From the NCBI RefSeq assembly GCF_000760735.1, contig NZ_JMEX01000005.1:744707-792983 (forward strand): DNA of 48,277 nt, read 5' to 3'. Origin of the DNA: Rhodococcoides fascians A44A. GTDB taxonomy: Bacteria; Actinomycetota; Actinomycetes; Mycobacteriales; Mycobacteriaceae. Below are positions 39,143 to 48,277 of the stretch, one piece after another. The notes beneath the pieces were generated by a model, which saw only the letters and a list, made by a program, of their open reading frames with translations, did no database searches and had not been told where the DNA came from. Position numbers and translations under genes: made by a program. Every line of letters starts with the position of its first letter. Within the stretch, counting starts at the first letter, position 1.

Positions 39143-40180
39143 TCAGGACGGCTTCACACCGGTGATCATCACGTTGTAGAAGAATCCACGCGGCACGACG
39201 TGCTTGAGCACGTTCTCGTCGACCCAGCTGAGTGTCTTCCAGCCGCCGAACGCGAACTTGGCCCAGTTCCATCCCAGCTTCTCGGCGGGAACTGCTGCTT
39301 CGAACGTTCGGACCGGCCAGCCGAGCAGCGCTGCGGCGAACTCTTCCGTTCGCGCCTCGACGTCGACGGCACCCGCGCTCGCCGCGATGTTCTCGAGATC
39401 GCTCGGATCGAACGTGTGCAGGTCGACGACGGCTTCGAGAGCCGCGGCCCGCGAGGACTCGTCGAGTTCCTCCTGCGGCTTGCGCCAGCTCTCCAGGAAC
39501 GGCAGTTTCGTGATTCGCGTGGTGGTTTCCCACGTAGCGCGGCCCAACCACCGAGCGTAGAAGTTTCCGACCGTCGTCGGCTCGCCGGCGAACACGAAGC
39601 GGCCCCCGGGCTTGAGCACGCGGAGTACCTCGCGGAGCGACTGCTCCACGTCCGGAATATGGTGCAGCACGGCGTGTCCGACGACGAGATCGAACGTGTT
39701 GTCCTCGTACGGGATGGTCTCCGCGTCCGCGACACGGCCGTCGACGTCGAGGTTCAGGTGCTCGGCGTTGCGCAGTGCCACCTTGACCATGCCCGGCGAC
39801 AGGTCCGTGACCGAACCCTTCTTCGCGATACCCGCCTGCATGAGGTTCAGCAGGAAGAACCCGGTCCCACACCCCAGTTCGAGTGCGCGACCGTACGGCA
39901 GCGCGTCCTGCGCGTCGGGAGCGGAGCCGACCGCTTGATCGAACCGTCCGCGGGCGTAGTCGATGCAGCGCTCGTCGTACGAGATGGACCACTTGTCGTC
40001 GTACGTCTCGGCCTCCCAGTCGTGGTAGAGGACCTGGGCGAGCTTGGTGTCGCTCCGCGCGGCCTCCACCTGCTCCGCCGTGGCGTGCGGGTTGGGCGCG
40101 GGGTCCGGTACGACGTGGAGGCTGGAATCAGCGCCGGCCGCCTTGGTGTCGGACGAACCGTCGTGAGGGCTTGCAGTCAT
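39143..40180 (-). CDS. Class I SAM-dependent methyltransferase
   Basis: 345 residues with a ~50-residue polar N-terminus. SAM-binding motif I LELGCGTGFFLLNLMQAG, acidic residue region VTDLSPGMVKVALRN, then VADAETIPYEDNTFDLVVGH, AVLHHIPDVEQSLREV and LRVLKPGGRFVFAGEP, a canonical Methyltransf_11 core. The C-terminal ~120 residues include a region ending WVDENVLKHVVPRGFFYN. The substrate is unknown; lipid or small-molecule methylation is typical. A TAGGCT box six bases before the ATG suggests its own leaderless transcript. By position it matches Rv3038c. Confidence 0.88.
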   Translation of the reverse strand: MTASPHDGSSDTKAAGADSSLHVVPDPAPNPHATAEQVEAARSDTKLAQVLYHDWEAETYDDKWSISYDERCIDYARGRFDQAVGSAPDAQDALPYGRALELGCGTGFFLLNLMQAGIAKKGSVTDLSPGMVKVALRNAEHLNLDVDGRVADAETIPYEDNTFDLVVGHAVLHHIPDVEQSLREVLRVLKPGGRFVFAGEPTTVGNFYARWLGRATWETTTRITKLPFLESWRKPQEELDESSRAAALEAVVDLHTFDPSDLENIAASAGAVDVEARTEEFAAALLGWPVRTFEAAVPAEKLGWNWAKFAFGGWKTLSWVDENVLKHVVPRGFFYNVMITGVKPS

Positions 40181-40237
40181 GAGGGCAGCCTACTATCCGG
40201 TAGGAAATGAACAAGTTCCAGTTTCGTGGTCAGGCGG

Positions 40238-41017
40238 TCACTCGCCGGTGAAGTCGGCCTTGCCCGGTCCGTTGGCGATGAACGACTCCATGCCGATGGT
40301 CCGATCCTTCGTCGCGAACAGAGCGGCGAACTGCTGAGCTTCGATCTTCAGGCCCGTGTGCAGATCCGTGTCGAGGCCCTGATCGATCGACGCCTTGGCC
40401 GCAGCCAGCGCCCGCGAAGCACCCTTGGTGAACTGCGACGCCCATTTTCTCGCGGCGTTGTACACCTCGTCCGGGGCGACGACCTCGTCGACCAGTCCGA
40501 TGCGGAGCGCTTCCTCGGCTCCGACGAATCGACCGGTGAAGACCAGATCCTTGGCCTTGCTCGGACCCACGAGCCGTGCCAACCGCTGGGTACCGCCGCC
40601 GCCGGGGATGACGCCGAGAAGCACTTCCGGCACACCGAGTTTCGCATTGTCGCCCGCAATTCGCCGGTCGGCGCTCAACGCGACCTCGAGGCCACCTCCG
40701 AGTGCGTAACCCGTGATCGCCGCGACGACGGGTTTGGGGATCTCGGACACCGACCCGAGTGCGGACTGCAGATCCCCGATGATGTCGGTCATCTGCGCAG
40801 GCGACAACTCCACCATTTCCTTGATGTCCGCACCGGCGGCGAAGACCTTCTCGCCGCCGTAGACGATGACAGCCTTGACCGATGAATCGATCGTCGCGGC
40901 ACGCGCGGCGGCCCTGATCTCCTCTTGCACCTGACGGTTCAACGCGTTCATCGGTGGTCGGTCCAAGCGGATGGTGCCGATACCGTCGGATACCTCGAGA
41001 TTCACGAACTCAGCCAT
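40238..41017 (-). CDS. echA: Enoyl-CoA hydratase/isomerase family protein
   Basis: 259 residues from ATG 41017 (TAGCGT box eight bases upstream, probably leaderless). Crotonase fold with oxyanion-hole segments KVFAAGADIKEMVEL and TGYALGGGLEVALSADRRI, and both catalytic Glu positions (GGGLE and KLGVPEVLLGVIPGGGGTQR). It should hydrate trans-2-enoyl-CoA in beta-oxidation. The in-frame opening upstream to 41683 is only a shadow of the NUDIX gene. Corresponds by position to EchA17 (Rv3039c). Linked to etfBA only by general theme. Confidence 0.95.
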   Translation of the reverse strand: MAEFVNLEVSDGIGTIRLDRPPMNALNRQVQEEIRAAARAATIDSSVKAVIVYGGEKVFAAGADIKEMVELSPAQMTDIIGDLQSALGSVSEIPKPVVAAITGYALGGGLEVALSADRRIAGDNAKLGVPEVLLGVIPGGGGTQRLARLVGPSKAKDLVFTGRFVGAEEALRIGLVDEVVAPDEVYNAARKWASQFTKGASRALAAAKASIDQGLDTDLHTGLKIEAQQFAALFATKDRTIGMESFIANGPGKADFTGE

Positions 41018-41045
41018 GTCCGCACACGCTACCGGGTGCCCGGTG

Positions 41046-41846
41046 TCATCTCCCCGACCACGGGTGCGCACTGCCCGCGTAGTAGGCCTCGTGGTCGGGA
41101 AACTCGACCCGCAGTTCCCCGTCGACGTGGTAGAGGTTCGGCTGGATGGGAGTGATGACCGGTTCCGCGGCAAGGACGTCGGACACCGAGTCGAAGGCCG
41201 ACAACCCGGCCAGTTGACTCCACGTGGGGGGAAGCAGAATCGTCCGTCCGCCGCGCCAGTCGTCCAGGGCCGATTCGAGTGACCGCCACCCGACCGACGC
41301 GGCCTCGCGCGTGTCACCGTCGGCGATCTGCCCTTCGGGCGTGACCGCGACGAAGAAGTGGGTGTCGTAGCGGCGCGCCTCGCCGTTCGGCGTGATCCAG
41401 TTGGACCACGGTCGCAGCAGGTCGGTCCGCAGGACCAGACCGTGGCGCTCGAGGAAGGCTGCGAAGGTGAGTTCGTGCCGTTCGAGTGCCGCCCGGTCGT
41501 CGGCGTAGACGGAGGTGTCACGCACAACCGAGTCGGGTGTCGGACCGGCGAGCAGCACTCCGCATTCCTCGAACGTCTCGCGGGCCGCCGCGCAGACGAG
41601 TGACGCAGCTCTGCGTTCGTCGACGCCCAGCCTGCTTGCCCACCACGAGGCATCGGGCCCTGCCCAGGCCAGGTCGGCGTCACCGTCGGACGCGTCGACG
41701 CCGCCGCCGGGAAACACCGTCATGCCGCCCGCGAACGCCATGCCGGACACGCGCTCGAGGAGGAACACCTCGATTCCGGCCGTGGCATCGCGGACGAGGA
41801 TCACGGTCGACGCGTCCCGGGCGGGCACAACTTCGGTCGGAGTCAT
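41046..41846 (-). CDS. NUDIX hydrolase (NUDT7/19-like layout)
   Basis: 266 residues. The Nudix box is split: FPGGGVDASDGDADLAWAG starts it, and about 30 residues later AARETFEECGVLLAG carries the RETFEECG core. Such an insertion is typical of NUDT19/NUDT7-type coenzyme A diphosphatases rather than of compact MutT proteins. A CoA- or acyl-CoA-related pyrophosphatase next to an enoyl-CoA hydratase is plausible. The N-terminus has DASTVILVRDATAGIEVFLL. A TAGTTT box six bases before the ATG suggests a leaderless mRNA; a palindrome (41861-41879) lies immediately upstream. By position matches Rv3040c. Confidence 0.88.
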   Translation of the reverse strand: MTPTEVVPARDASTVILVRDATAGIEVFLLERVSGMAFAGGMTVFPGGGVDASDGDADLAWAGPDASWWASRLGVDERRAASLVCAAARETFEECGVLLAGPTPDSVVRDTSVYADDRAALERHELTFAAFLERHGLVLRTDLLRPWSNWITPNGEARRYDTHFFVAVTPEGQIADGDTREAASVGWRSLESALDDWRGGRTILLPPTWSQLAGLSAFDSVSDVLAAEPVITPIQPNLYHVDGELRVEFPDHEAYYAGSAHPWSGR

Positions 41847-41860
41847 CCTCGGAAACTACA

Positions 41861-41879
41861 ACGTCCGATTGTCGGACGT
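41861..41879. promoter_or_regulatory. Palindrome upstream of the NUDIX gene
   Basis: ACGTCCGA-TTG-TCGGACGT, exact 8-bp arms with a 3-nt spacer, in the 34-bp gap between the ABC ATPase stop and the NUDIX start. It abuts the likely -10 box TAGTTT (minus strand, 41853-41858), which fits an operator. A weak terminator for the ABC gene is the alternative, since TTGTAGTTT follows it. Confidence 0.4.
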
Positions 41880-41880
41880 G

Positions 41881-42702
41881 TCACCGGCGGTGCTGCCCGG
41901 CAGCCCGTGTCCGCCGAGCGAAGAAACGCCCGTCGACCCGATCGAGAGTGATCGACTGGCTGAATGCCTCCGTCAGGTTCTCGGCGGTGATCACGTCGTC
42001 GACGAGCCCCTGCGCCACCACACCACCTTCCTTCAGCAGCAGTGCGTGACTGAAGCCCGGGGGAATCTCCTCGACGTGGTGGGTGATCAGAACGGTGGCC
42101 GGTGCGTCGGGATCGGCGGCGAGATCCGCCAGTCGCGCGACGAGTTCCTCGCGGCCGCCCAGGTCGAGACCCGCGGCGGGCTCGTCGAGCAGAAGGAGTT
42201 CGGGGTCGGTCATCAACGCACGGGCGATCAACACGCGCTTGCGTTCGCCTTCGGACAACGTTCCGTACGTCCGCTGCGACAGATGTTCGGCTCCGAGACT
42301 CTCCAGCATGTCCACCGCGCGCTCGGTGTCCATGTCGTCGTACCGTTCACGCCACCGTCCCAGCACGCTGTATCCGGCGGACACGACCAGATCGCTCACC
42401 GTCTCGTCGGCAGGGATGCGATGAGCGAGAGCCGACGACGACAGTCCGATGCGCGTCTTGAGATCAGCGACGTTGGCCTTCCCCATCACTTCACCGAGGA
42501 CGTGTGCGGTGCCCGACGTCGGATGCACCTCGGCGGCTGCGATCCGCATCAGGGAGGTCTTGCCCGCCCCGTTGGGTCCGAGCACCACCCATCGTTCGTC
42601 GAGTTCCACCTGCCAGGTGACCGGGCCGACCAGCGTCACCCCACCTCGCCTGATGAGTACGTCGTTGAAATCGATGAGCAAATCGGGATCCGGTTCAGAC
42701 AC
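41881..42702 (-). CDS. ABC transporter ATP-binding protein (ModF/YlmA-like)
   Basis: 273 residues from GTG 42702; ATG 42723 (seven codons more) is possible. The ATPase is complete: Walker A LGPNGAGKTSLMRIAAAEVH, Q-loop region, signature TLSEGERKRVLIARALM, Walker B ELLLLDEPAAGLDLGG and switch His in LITHHVEEIP. No permease gene is adjacent, so it is an orphan ATPase, either for a distant permease or acting in a non-transport role; the sequence resembles the ModF/YlmA type. By position matches Rv3041c. Divergent from the glycogen debranching gene. Confidence 0.9.
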   Translation of the reverse strand: MSEPDPDLLIDFNDVLIRRGGVTLVGPVTWQVELDERWVVLGPNGAGKTSLMRIAAAEVHPTSGTAHVLGEVMGKANVADLKTRIGLSSSALAHRIPADETVSDLVVSAGYSVLGRWRERYDDMDTERAVDMLESLGAEHLSQRTYGTLSEGERKRVLIARALMTDPELLLLDEPAAGLDLGGREELVARLADLAADPDAPATVLITHHVEEIPPGFSHALLLKEGGVVAQGLVDDVITAENLTEAFSQSITLDRVDGRFFARRTRAAGQHRR

Positions 42703-42754
42703 GTGATCTATCTTGTCGCACATCCATCCCCCACACACGGCAGGATCTCGAAGC

Positions 42755-44908
42755 GTGTCGCCCTTCATTGATCACACCGACGATCGTCCCGCCTCCCGCG
42801 AGGAGTCCTCTCCTCCGGGCTCTCCGTTTCCGTTGGGAGCTACTGCGTCGGTAAGTGGTACGCAATTCGCGGTCCACTCGCCCGAGGCCGACGGCGTCGA
42901 GGTATGCCTTGTCGATCCCGACGGCTCCGAACGGCGCGTCGAACTTCGGGAGAAGACCTTCGGGATTCGGCACGGTTTCGTCCCCGGCGTGACCCCCGGC
43001 ACCAGATACGGGTTCCGAGCGCACGGTCCGTGGGACCCGGCGGGCGGGCGACGCTTCAACGGCCGGAAGATTCTTCTCGACCCCGCGGGCCGGCAGATCG
43101 CCGGGCAGCTGGGCGACGCGCATGCCCTTCTCCCCTACGACGACGAGCCGTTCGGGCAACCGAGCACAGTCGATTCGCTCGGGCACATGCCGTTGTCGGT
43201 CGTCACCGACCCGGCCGTCCTGCGCGAGGTCGTCCGGCCGTCCGTTCCCTGGGATCGAACCGTGCTGTACGAGCTCCACGTCGGCGCCTACACCGCCAGG
43301 CATCCGGACGTACCCGCGCAGCACCGAGGGACGTACCTGGGCCTCACGGCACCCGCGGTACTCCGACACCTGACCACACTCGGCGTGACAACGGTGGAAC
43401 TTCTTCCGGTGCAGGCGATGTCGACCGAACCCGACGTGCGGGCACGGGGAATGCGTAATCACTGGGGATATTCGACGGGTGCGTTCTTCGCGCCCGATCC
43501 ACGTTTCGCGTCCGAACCCGGCGCCGAGGTGACCGAGTTCAAGACGATGGTCGACGTACTGCACAGCGCCGGAATCGAAGTCGTGCTCGACGTCGTCTAC
43601 AACCACACGTGCGAGTCGTCGGTGTCCGGGCCGTCGATCAGCTGGCGCGGACTCGACGCGCCGGGTTACTACCTGCTGGACGGTCGCGGTTACGACGTCG
43701 ACATCACCGGGTGCGGCAACACACTCGACTCCGCGTCGCCCGCCGTGGTGCGCATGGTCTGCGACAGCCTGCGGTACTGGACCGAGGTCATGGGAGTCGA
43801 CGGCTTCCGATTCGATCTCGCCAGCACGCTGGGCCGGCCGGGAGGGTGGCGATTCGATTCCCGCGCACCCCTCCTCACAGCCATCACGACCGATCCGGTT
43901 CTCTCACGAGTCAAGCTCATCGCCGAGCCGTGGGATGCAACGGGAGCCGGCTATCAAGTGGGTGGATTCGGCCCGATGTGGTCCGAATGGAACGACCGCT
44001 ATCGCGACACGATCCGCCGATTCTGGGCGGAACAGATCGGTGTGCGCGAGCTCGCGTCACGGCTCGCCGGATCCGAGGACATCTACGGCGGTGGCAGCCG
44101 AAAGCCCTGGGCATCGATCAATTTCGTCACCGCCCACGACGGCTTCACCGCCCGGGACCTCGTGTCGTACTCGCGCAAGCACAACGAGGCCAACGGCGAG
44201 GAGAACCGCGACGGGACCGACAACAACATCTCGGTCGACCACGGCGTCGAAGGACCGACGGACGACCCGGCCGTCACCGGTGCTCGAGCCCGCCACGTAC
44301 GCGCGCTGCTCGCCACCCTTGCACTGTCCACCGGAACGCCGATGCTGCTCGCCGGAGACGAACTGGGACACACGCAGTTCGGCAACAACAACGCGTACTG
44401 CATCGCCGAGGACGCACCAGCCGAGGACGCGTGGGCGATCGACTGGTCGAACGTCGATTCCGATCTCGTCGCGTTCGTCTCACGCCTGCTGCGCATCCGA
44501 CGAAGCGCACCGTCGCTCCGGCAGCAGGAATTCTTCTTCGGACGGGACACCCCGTCGGGCCGACCGGACCTGGTCTGGTTCGACGGACACGGCAGCGAGT
44601 TGACGACCGAACAGTGGAACGACGACTCCGTCCGCACCATCCAGGCGTGGGTCGACGGCGGCGACGTCCGGTCCTACGAGCCGGACGGCGTGCGCGTCGA
44701 CGACGACAGCTCACTGCTGATCGTGCACTCCGGTGGTCCGACGGAGATCTCACTGGCCTGCCCGTCGTGGGCTGCCCGACGATTCGCGCCGGTGTTCGAT
44801 TCGGCCGAACCACGCGGAATTCCGACCGACGCGGCGTCCGTCGAAGCCGGATCGGCGATCTCGCTGACCGGACCGGGTGTGCTCGTGTTCCGCAGCGACG
44901 GCAGGTAA
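42755..44908 (+). CDS. glgX: Glycogen debranching enzyme (isoamylase-type GH13)
   Basis: 717 residues from GTG 42755. N-terminal CBM48 region (FPLGATASVSGTQFAVHSPE ... EVCLVDPDG), then the GH13 barrel: YNHTCESS, GFRFDLAS with nucleophile Asp354, acid/base Glu391 in KLIAEPWDA, and Asp462 in FVTAHDGFTARD. The isoamylase/GlgX subfamily pattern NEANGEENRDGTDNNIS is present. It hydrolyses alpha-1,6 branches of glycogen or of phosphorylase-limited glucans in the cytosol. It is not in the mycobacterial counterpart of this locus, so with the YczE gene it looks like an insertion here. Its 3' 235 bp are overlapped by the convergent membrane-protein ORF. Confidence 0.94.
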   Translation: MSPFIDHTDDRPASREESSPPGSPFPLGATASVSGTQFAVHSPEADGVEVCLVDPDGSERRVELREKTFGIRHGFVPGVTPGTRYGFRAHGPWDPAGGRRFNGRKILLDPAGRQIAGQLGDAHALLPYDDEPFGQPSTVDSLGHMPLSVVTDPAVLREVVRPSVPWDRTVLYELHVGAYTARHPDVPAQHRGTYLGLTAPAVLRHLTTLGVTTVELLPVQAMSTEPDVRARGMRNHWGYSTGAFFAPDPRFASEPGAEVTEFKTMVDVLHSAGIEVVLDVVYNHTCESSVSGPSISWRGLDAPGYYLLDGRGYDVDITGCGNTLDSASPAVVRMVCDSLRYWTEVMGVDGFRFDLASTLGRPGGWRFDSRAPLLTAITTDPVLSRVKLIAEPWDATGAGYQVGGFGPMWSEWNDRYRDTIRRFWAEQIGVRELASRLAGSEDIYGGGSRKPWASINFVTAHDGFTARDLVSYSRKHNEANGEENRDGTDNNISVDHGVEGPTDDPAVTGARARHVRALLATLALSTGTPMLLAGDELGHTQFGNNNAYCIAEDAPAEDAWAIDWSNVDSDLVAFVSRLLRIRRSAPSLRQQEFFFGRDTPSGRPDLVWFDGHGSELTTEQWNDDSVRTIQAWVDGGDVRSYEPDGVRVDDDSSLLIVHSGGPTEISLACPSWAARRFAPVFDSAEPRGIPTDAASVEAGSAISLTGPGVLVFRSDGR

Positions 44909-45513
44909 GTCATGAACAGTTGAACGAGGGGTCCGATTCCGAACGCGTACAGCAGGGTCCCGACCCCGACAGTGCCGCCCAGGAGCCACCCCGTTGCCAC
45001 CACCGCCAACTCGATGCACGTGCGAATCAGTCGCACGGACAGTCCGGTTCGCGCGACGAGTCCCGTCATCAACCCGTCGCGCGGACCCGGCCCCATGCCC
45101 GCACCGATGTACAGCGCAGTCGCGAAGGCGTTCACGACGATTCCGGTCACCAACAGCGCGATGCGGACGGCCATGTTCCCTACCTCCGGGAGCCAGTGCA
45201 GCGTGGCGTCCACCGCGATCGCAATGACCACGACGTTGCTGACGGTCCCCAGTCCGGGCTTCTGGCGCAACGGAATCCACAGGAGCAGAACGACGGCGCC
45301 GGTCAGTGCGGTGATCGCGCCGAAGCTCAACGGCACGTGCCGGCTGACTCCTTGATGGAACACATCCCACGGATCGAGGCCGAGACCGGCCGTCACCATC
45401 AACGCCATGGACGCTCCGTAGAGCCACAGTCCGACGTAGAGGGCAACCAGTCGGATCGTCAGTTCTCTGCGTGCGCGCGGCGGCACCGGTGTGTCGAGCT
45501 TCGTCCTTCTCAT
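44674..45513 (-). CDS. YczE/YitT-like integral membrane protein with a long C-terminal extension
   Basis: 279 residues. Residues 1-200 are a typical YczE/YyaS-type membrane domain with about five to six helices: LVALYVGLWLYGASMALMVT, the conserved GLGLDPWDVFHQGVS, ALTGAVVLLLWIPL, and GIVVNAFATALYIGAGMGPG. The C-terminal ~76 residues are polar, Ser/Pro/Thr-rich and lie entirely antisense to the end of glgX. Relatives usually stop near residue ~210, so the tail probably came from loss of the original stop, or has no function. Transport substrate unknown. ATG start. Position between glgX and the PTH2 gene is not shared with mycobacteria. Confidence 0.8.
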   Translation of the reverse strand: MRRTKLDTPVPPRARRELTIRLVALYVGLWLYGASMALMVTAGLGLDPWDVFHQGVSRHVPLSFGAITALTGAVVLLLWIPLRQKPGLGTVSNVVVIAIAVDATLHWLPEVGNMAVRIALLVTGIVVNAFATALYIGAGMGPGPRDGLMTGLVARTGLSVRLIRTCIELAVVATGWLLGGTVGVGTLLYAFGIGPLVQLFMTYLPSLRNTSTPGPVSEIADPASTDAASVGIPRGSAESNTGANRRAAHDGQASEISVGPPECTISSELSSSTRTPSGS

Positions 45514-45627
45514 TCACCCAGTGTCGTTCTGATCTGGCGCTTGCCGAAACATCCAGTTTTCAGGCAGTGGACCCCTCCGACCGGACGTGGACGCTGTACG
45601 GCGGCGTGATCGTCGGGTCCGTGGAGA

Positions 45628-47720
<2,093 letters not shown>

Positions 47721-47737
47721 TCAGATTGTCGCAAGCG

Positions 47738-47770
47738 AAGAGCCCCGCCCGAGTTCCGGGAGGGGCTCTT
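47738..47770 (-). terminator. Terminator of ctaD
   Basis: AAGAGCCCC (47738-47746) pairs exactly with GGGGCTCTT (47762-47770) with an inner CCCG/CGGG stem; on the minus strand it lies 17 nt after the ctaD stop and upstream of serB. Confidence 0.75.
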
Positions 47771-47787
47771 GCCGACTGACTGGATGT

Positions 47788-48277
47788 TTACTTGGGGTCG
47801 TGGTCGCCGGATCCTTCGTGGTCGCTCGTCGCGATAGGTGCGCGACGTGCCTGTTCGAGGACTTCGGTGGTGTGTCCGCCATGGCTGCCTGGTCCGACGT
47901 GGGCTTCGGCGCGGAGGCGTTCGACCATGTGCGGGTAGTGCAGTTCGAACGCGGGACGCTCGGAACGGATCCGGGGCAGTTCGGTGAAGTTGTGCCGCGG
48001 CGGCGGGCAGGAGGTCGCCCATTCCAACGAGTTGCCGTATCCCCACGGATCGTCGACGGTGACCACTTCGCCGTACCGGTAGGACTTGAAGACATTCCAC
48101 ACGAACGGCAACGTCGACGCACCGAGCACGAACGCCCCGATCGTGGAAATGATGTTGAGTGTGGTGAACCCGTCCGACGCCAGGTAATCGGCGTACCGAC
48201 GCGGCATACCCTCGTTCCCGAGCCAGTGCTGCACCAGGAACGTGCCGTGGAACCCGAAGAACGTCAACCAGAAATGC
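47788..48277 (-). CDS. ctaD: Cytochrome c oxidase subunit I, C-terminal part (5' end outside window)
   Basis: The last ~162 residues of the aa3-type oxidase subunit I of the respiratory chain. Visible are the final transmembrane part with [20 protein letters not shown], then [20 protein letters not shown] and a cytoplasmic tail with [40 protein letters not shown], and an acidic/His-rich end. The DPWGxGxSLEWATS motif before the tail is highly characteristic. Heme and copper ligands lie upstream of the window edge. Matches Rv3043c by position and neighbours serB as in mycobacteria. Confidence 0.95.
   Translation of the reverse strand, partial: HFWLTFFGFHGTFLVQHWLGNEGMPRRYADYLASDGFTTLNIISTIGAFVLGASTLPFVWNVFKSYRYGEVVTVDDPWGYGNSLEWATSCPPPRHNFTELPRIRSERPAFELHYPHMVERLRAEAHVGPGSHGGHTTEVLEQARRAPIATSDHEGSGDHDPK

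Noticed and set aside
43609..45609. 666-residue plus-strand Arg-rich frame across glgX and the YczE gene
   Set aside because: Crosses two real genes in the wrong frame; composition is that of a shadow.

Overview
The window is a gene-dense stretch of high-GC actinobacterial chromosome, and the gene order points to a mycolic-acid-group organism, most likely Rhodococcus (Nocardiaceae). From memory, the order leuB - serA - ilvC - ilvN - ilvB - PH protein - DoxX - lppZ - gatB - pfkA - gatA - gatC - ACT protein - ligA - MetE-like - mnmA - cysteine desulfurase - PlsC - GNAT - etfA - etfB - methyltransferase - GH57 - GT4 - hexapeptide acetyltransferase - PQQ lipoprotein - methyltransferases - echA - NUDIX - ABC - serB2 - ctaD matches Mycobacterium tuberculosis from about Rv2995c to Rv3043c. 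The genus call is inference; no 16S or other marker is present. No tRNA, rRNA, insertion sequence, prophage or CRISPR array was recognised.

Layout. 1-9 kb: branched-chain amino acid and serine synthesis. leuB (cut by the window edge), serA and an ilvB-ilvN-ilvC operon run on the minus strand; ilvD is on the plus strand. A 23-codon leader ORF with consecutive Ile-Leu-Val-Ile codons, followed by a strong terminator, precedes ilvB and looks like a classical attenuator. 9-21.5 kb: a DoxX membrane protein, a sorbosone-dehydrogenase-like lipoprotein, the split gatB / gatCA amidotransferase genes, a hotdog thioesterase and pfkA. An accessory block (about 14.3-19.6 kb) sits among them: a NarL-type two-component system, a membrane-anchored phospholipase A2-like protein translationally coupled to a PF10081-type membrane hydrolase, and a second membrane-tethered esterase. 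21.6-28 kb: an ACT protein, ligA, and an overlapping cysteine desulfurase - mnmA - MetE-core operon (sulfur relay to tRNA 2-thiouridine). 28-32 kb: a two-gene acyltransferase operon resembling ornithine-lipid OlsB/OlsA, and the etfB-etfA electron-transfer flavoprotein. 32-40 kb: methyltransferase, GH57 branching enzyme and GT4 glucosyltransferase, overlapping stop to start, with a convergent acetyltransferase and nearby methyltransferases; this matches the methylglucose lipopolysaccharide (MGLP) locus of mycobacteria. 40-48 kb: enoyl-CoA hydratase, NUDIX hydrolase, ABC ATPase, glycogen debranching enzyme, a YczE-like membrane protein, a PTH2 protein, serB2 and the 3' end of ctaD.

Most genes are in short operons with 1-4 nt stop/start overlaps, and many lead genes appear to be leaderless (a TANNNT -10 box 6-9 nt before the start codon). 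The most interesting non-coding signals are the ilvB attenuator, a 34-bp tandem-repeat family shared by two distant intergenic regions, a 15-bp tandem repeat between the sensor kinase and its regulator, and two palindromes in likely promoters (cysteine desulfurase and NUDIX). No wholly new system is evident. The best candidates for undescribed biology are the phospholipase/hydrolase membrane module and the shared repeat family.
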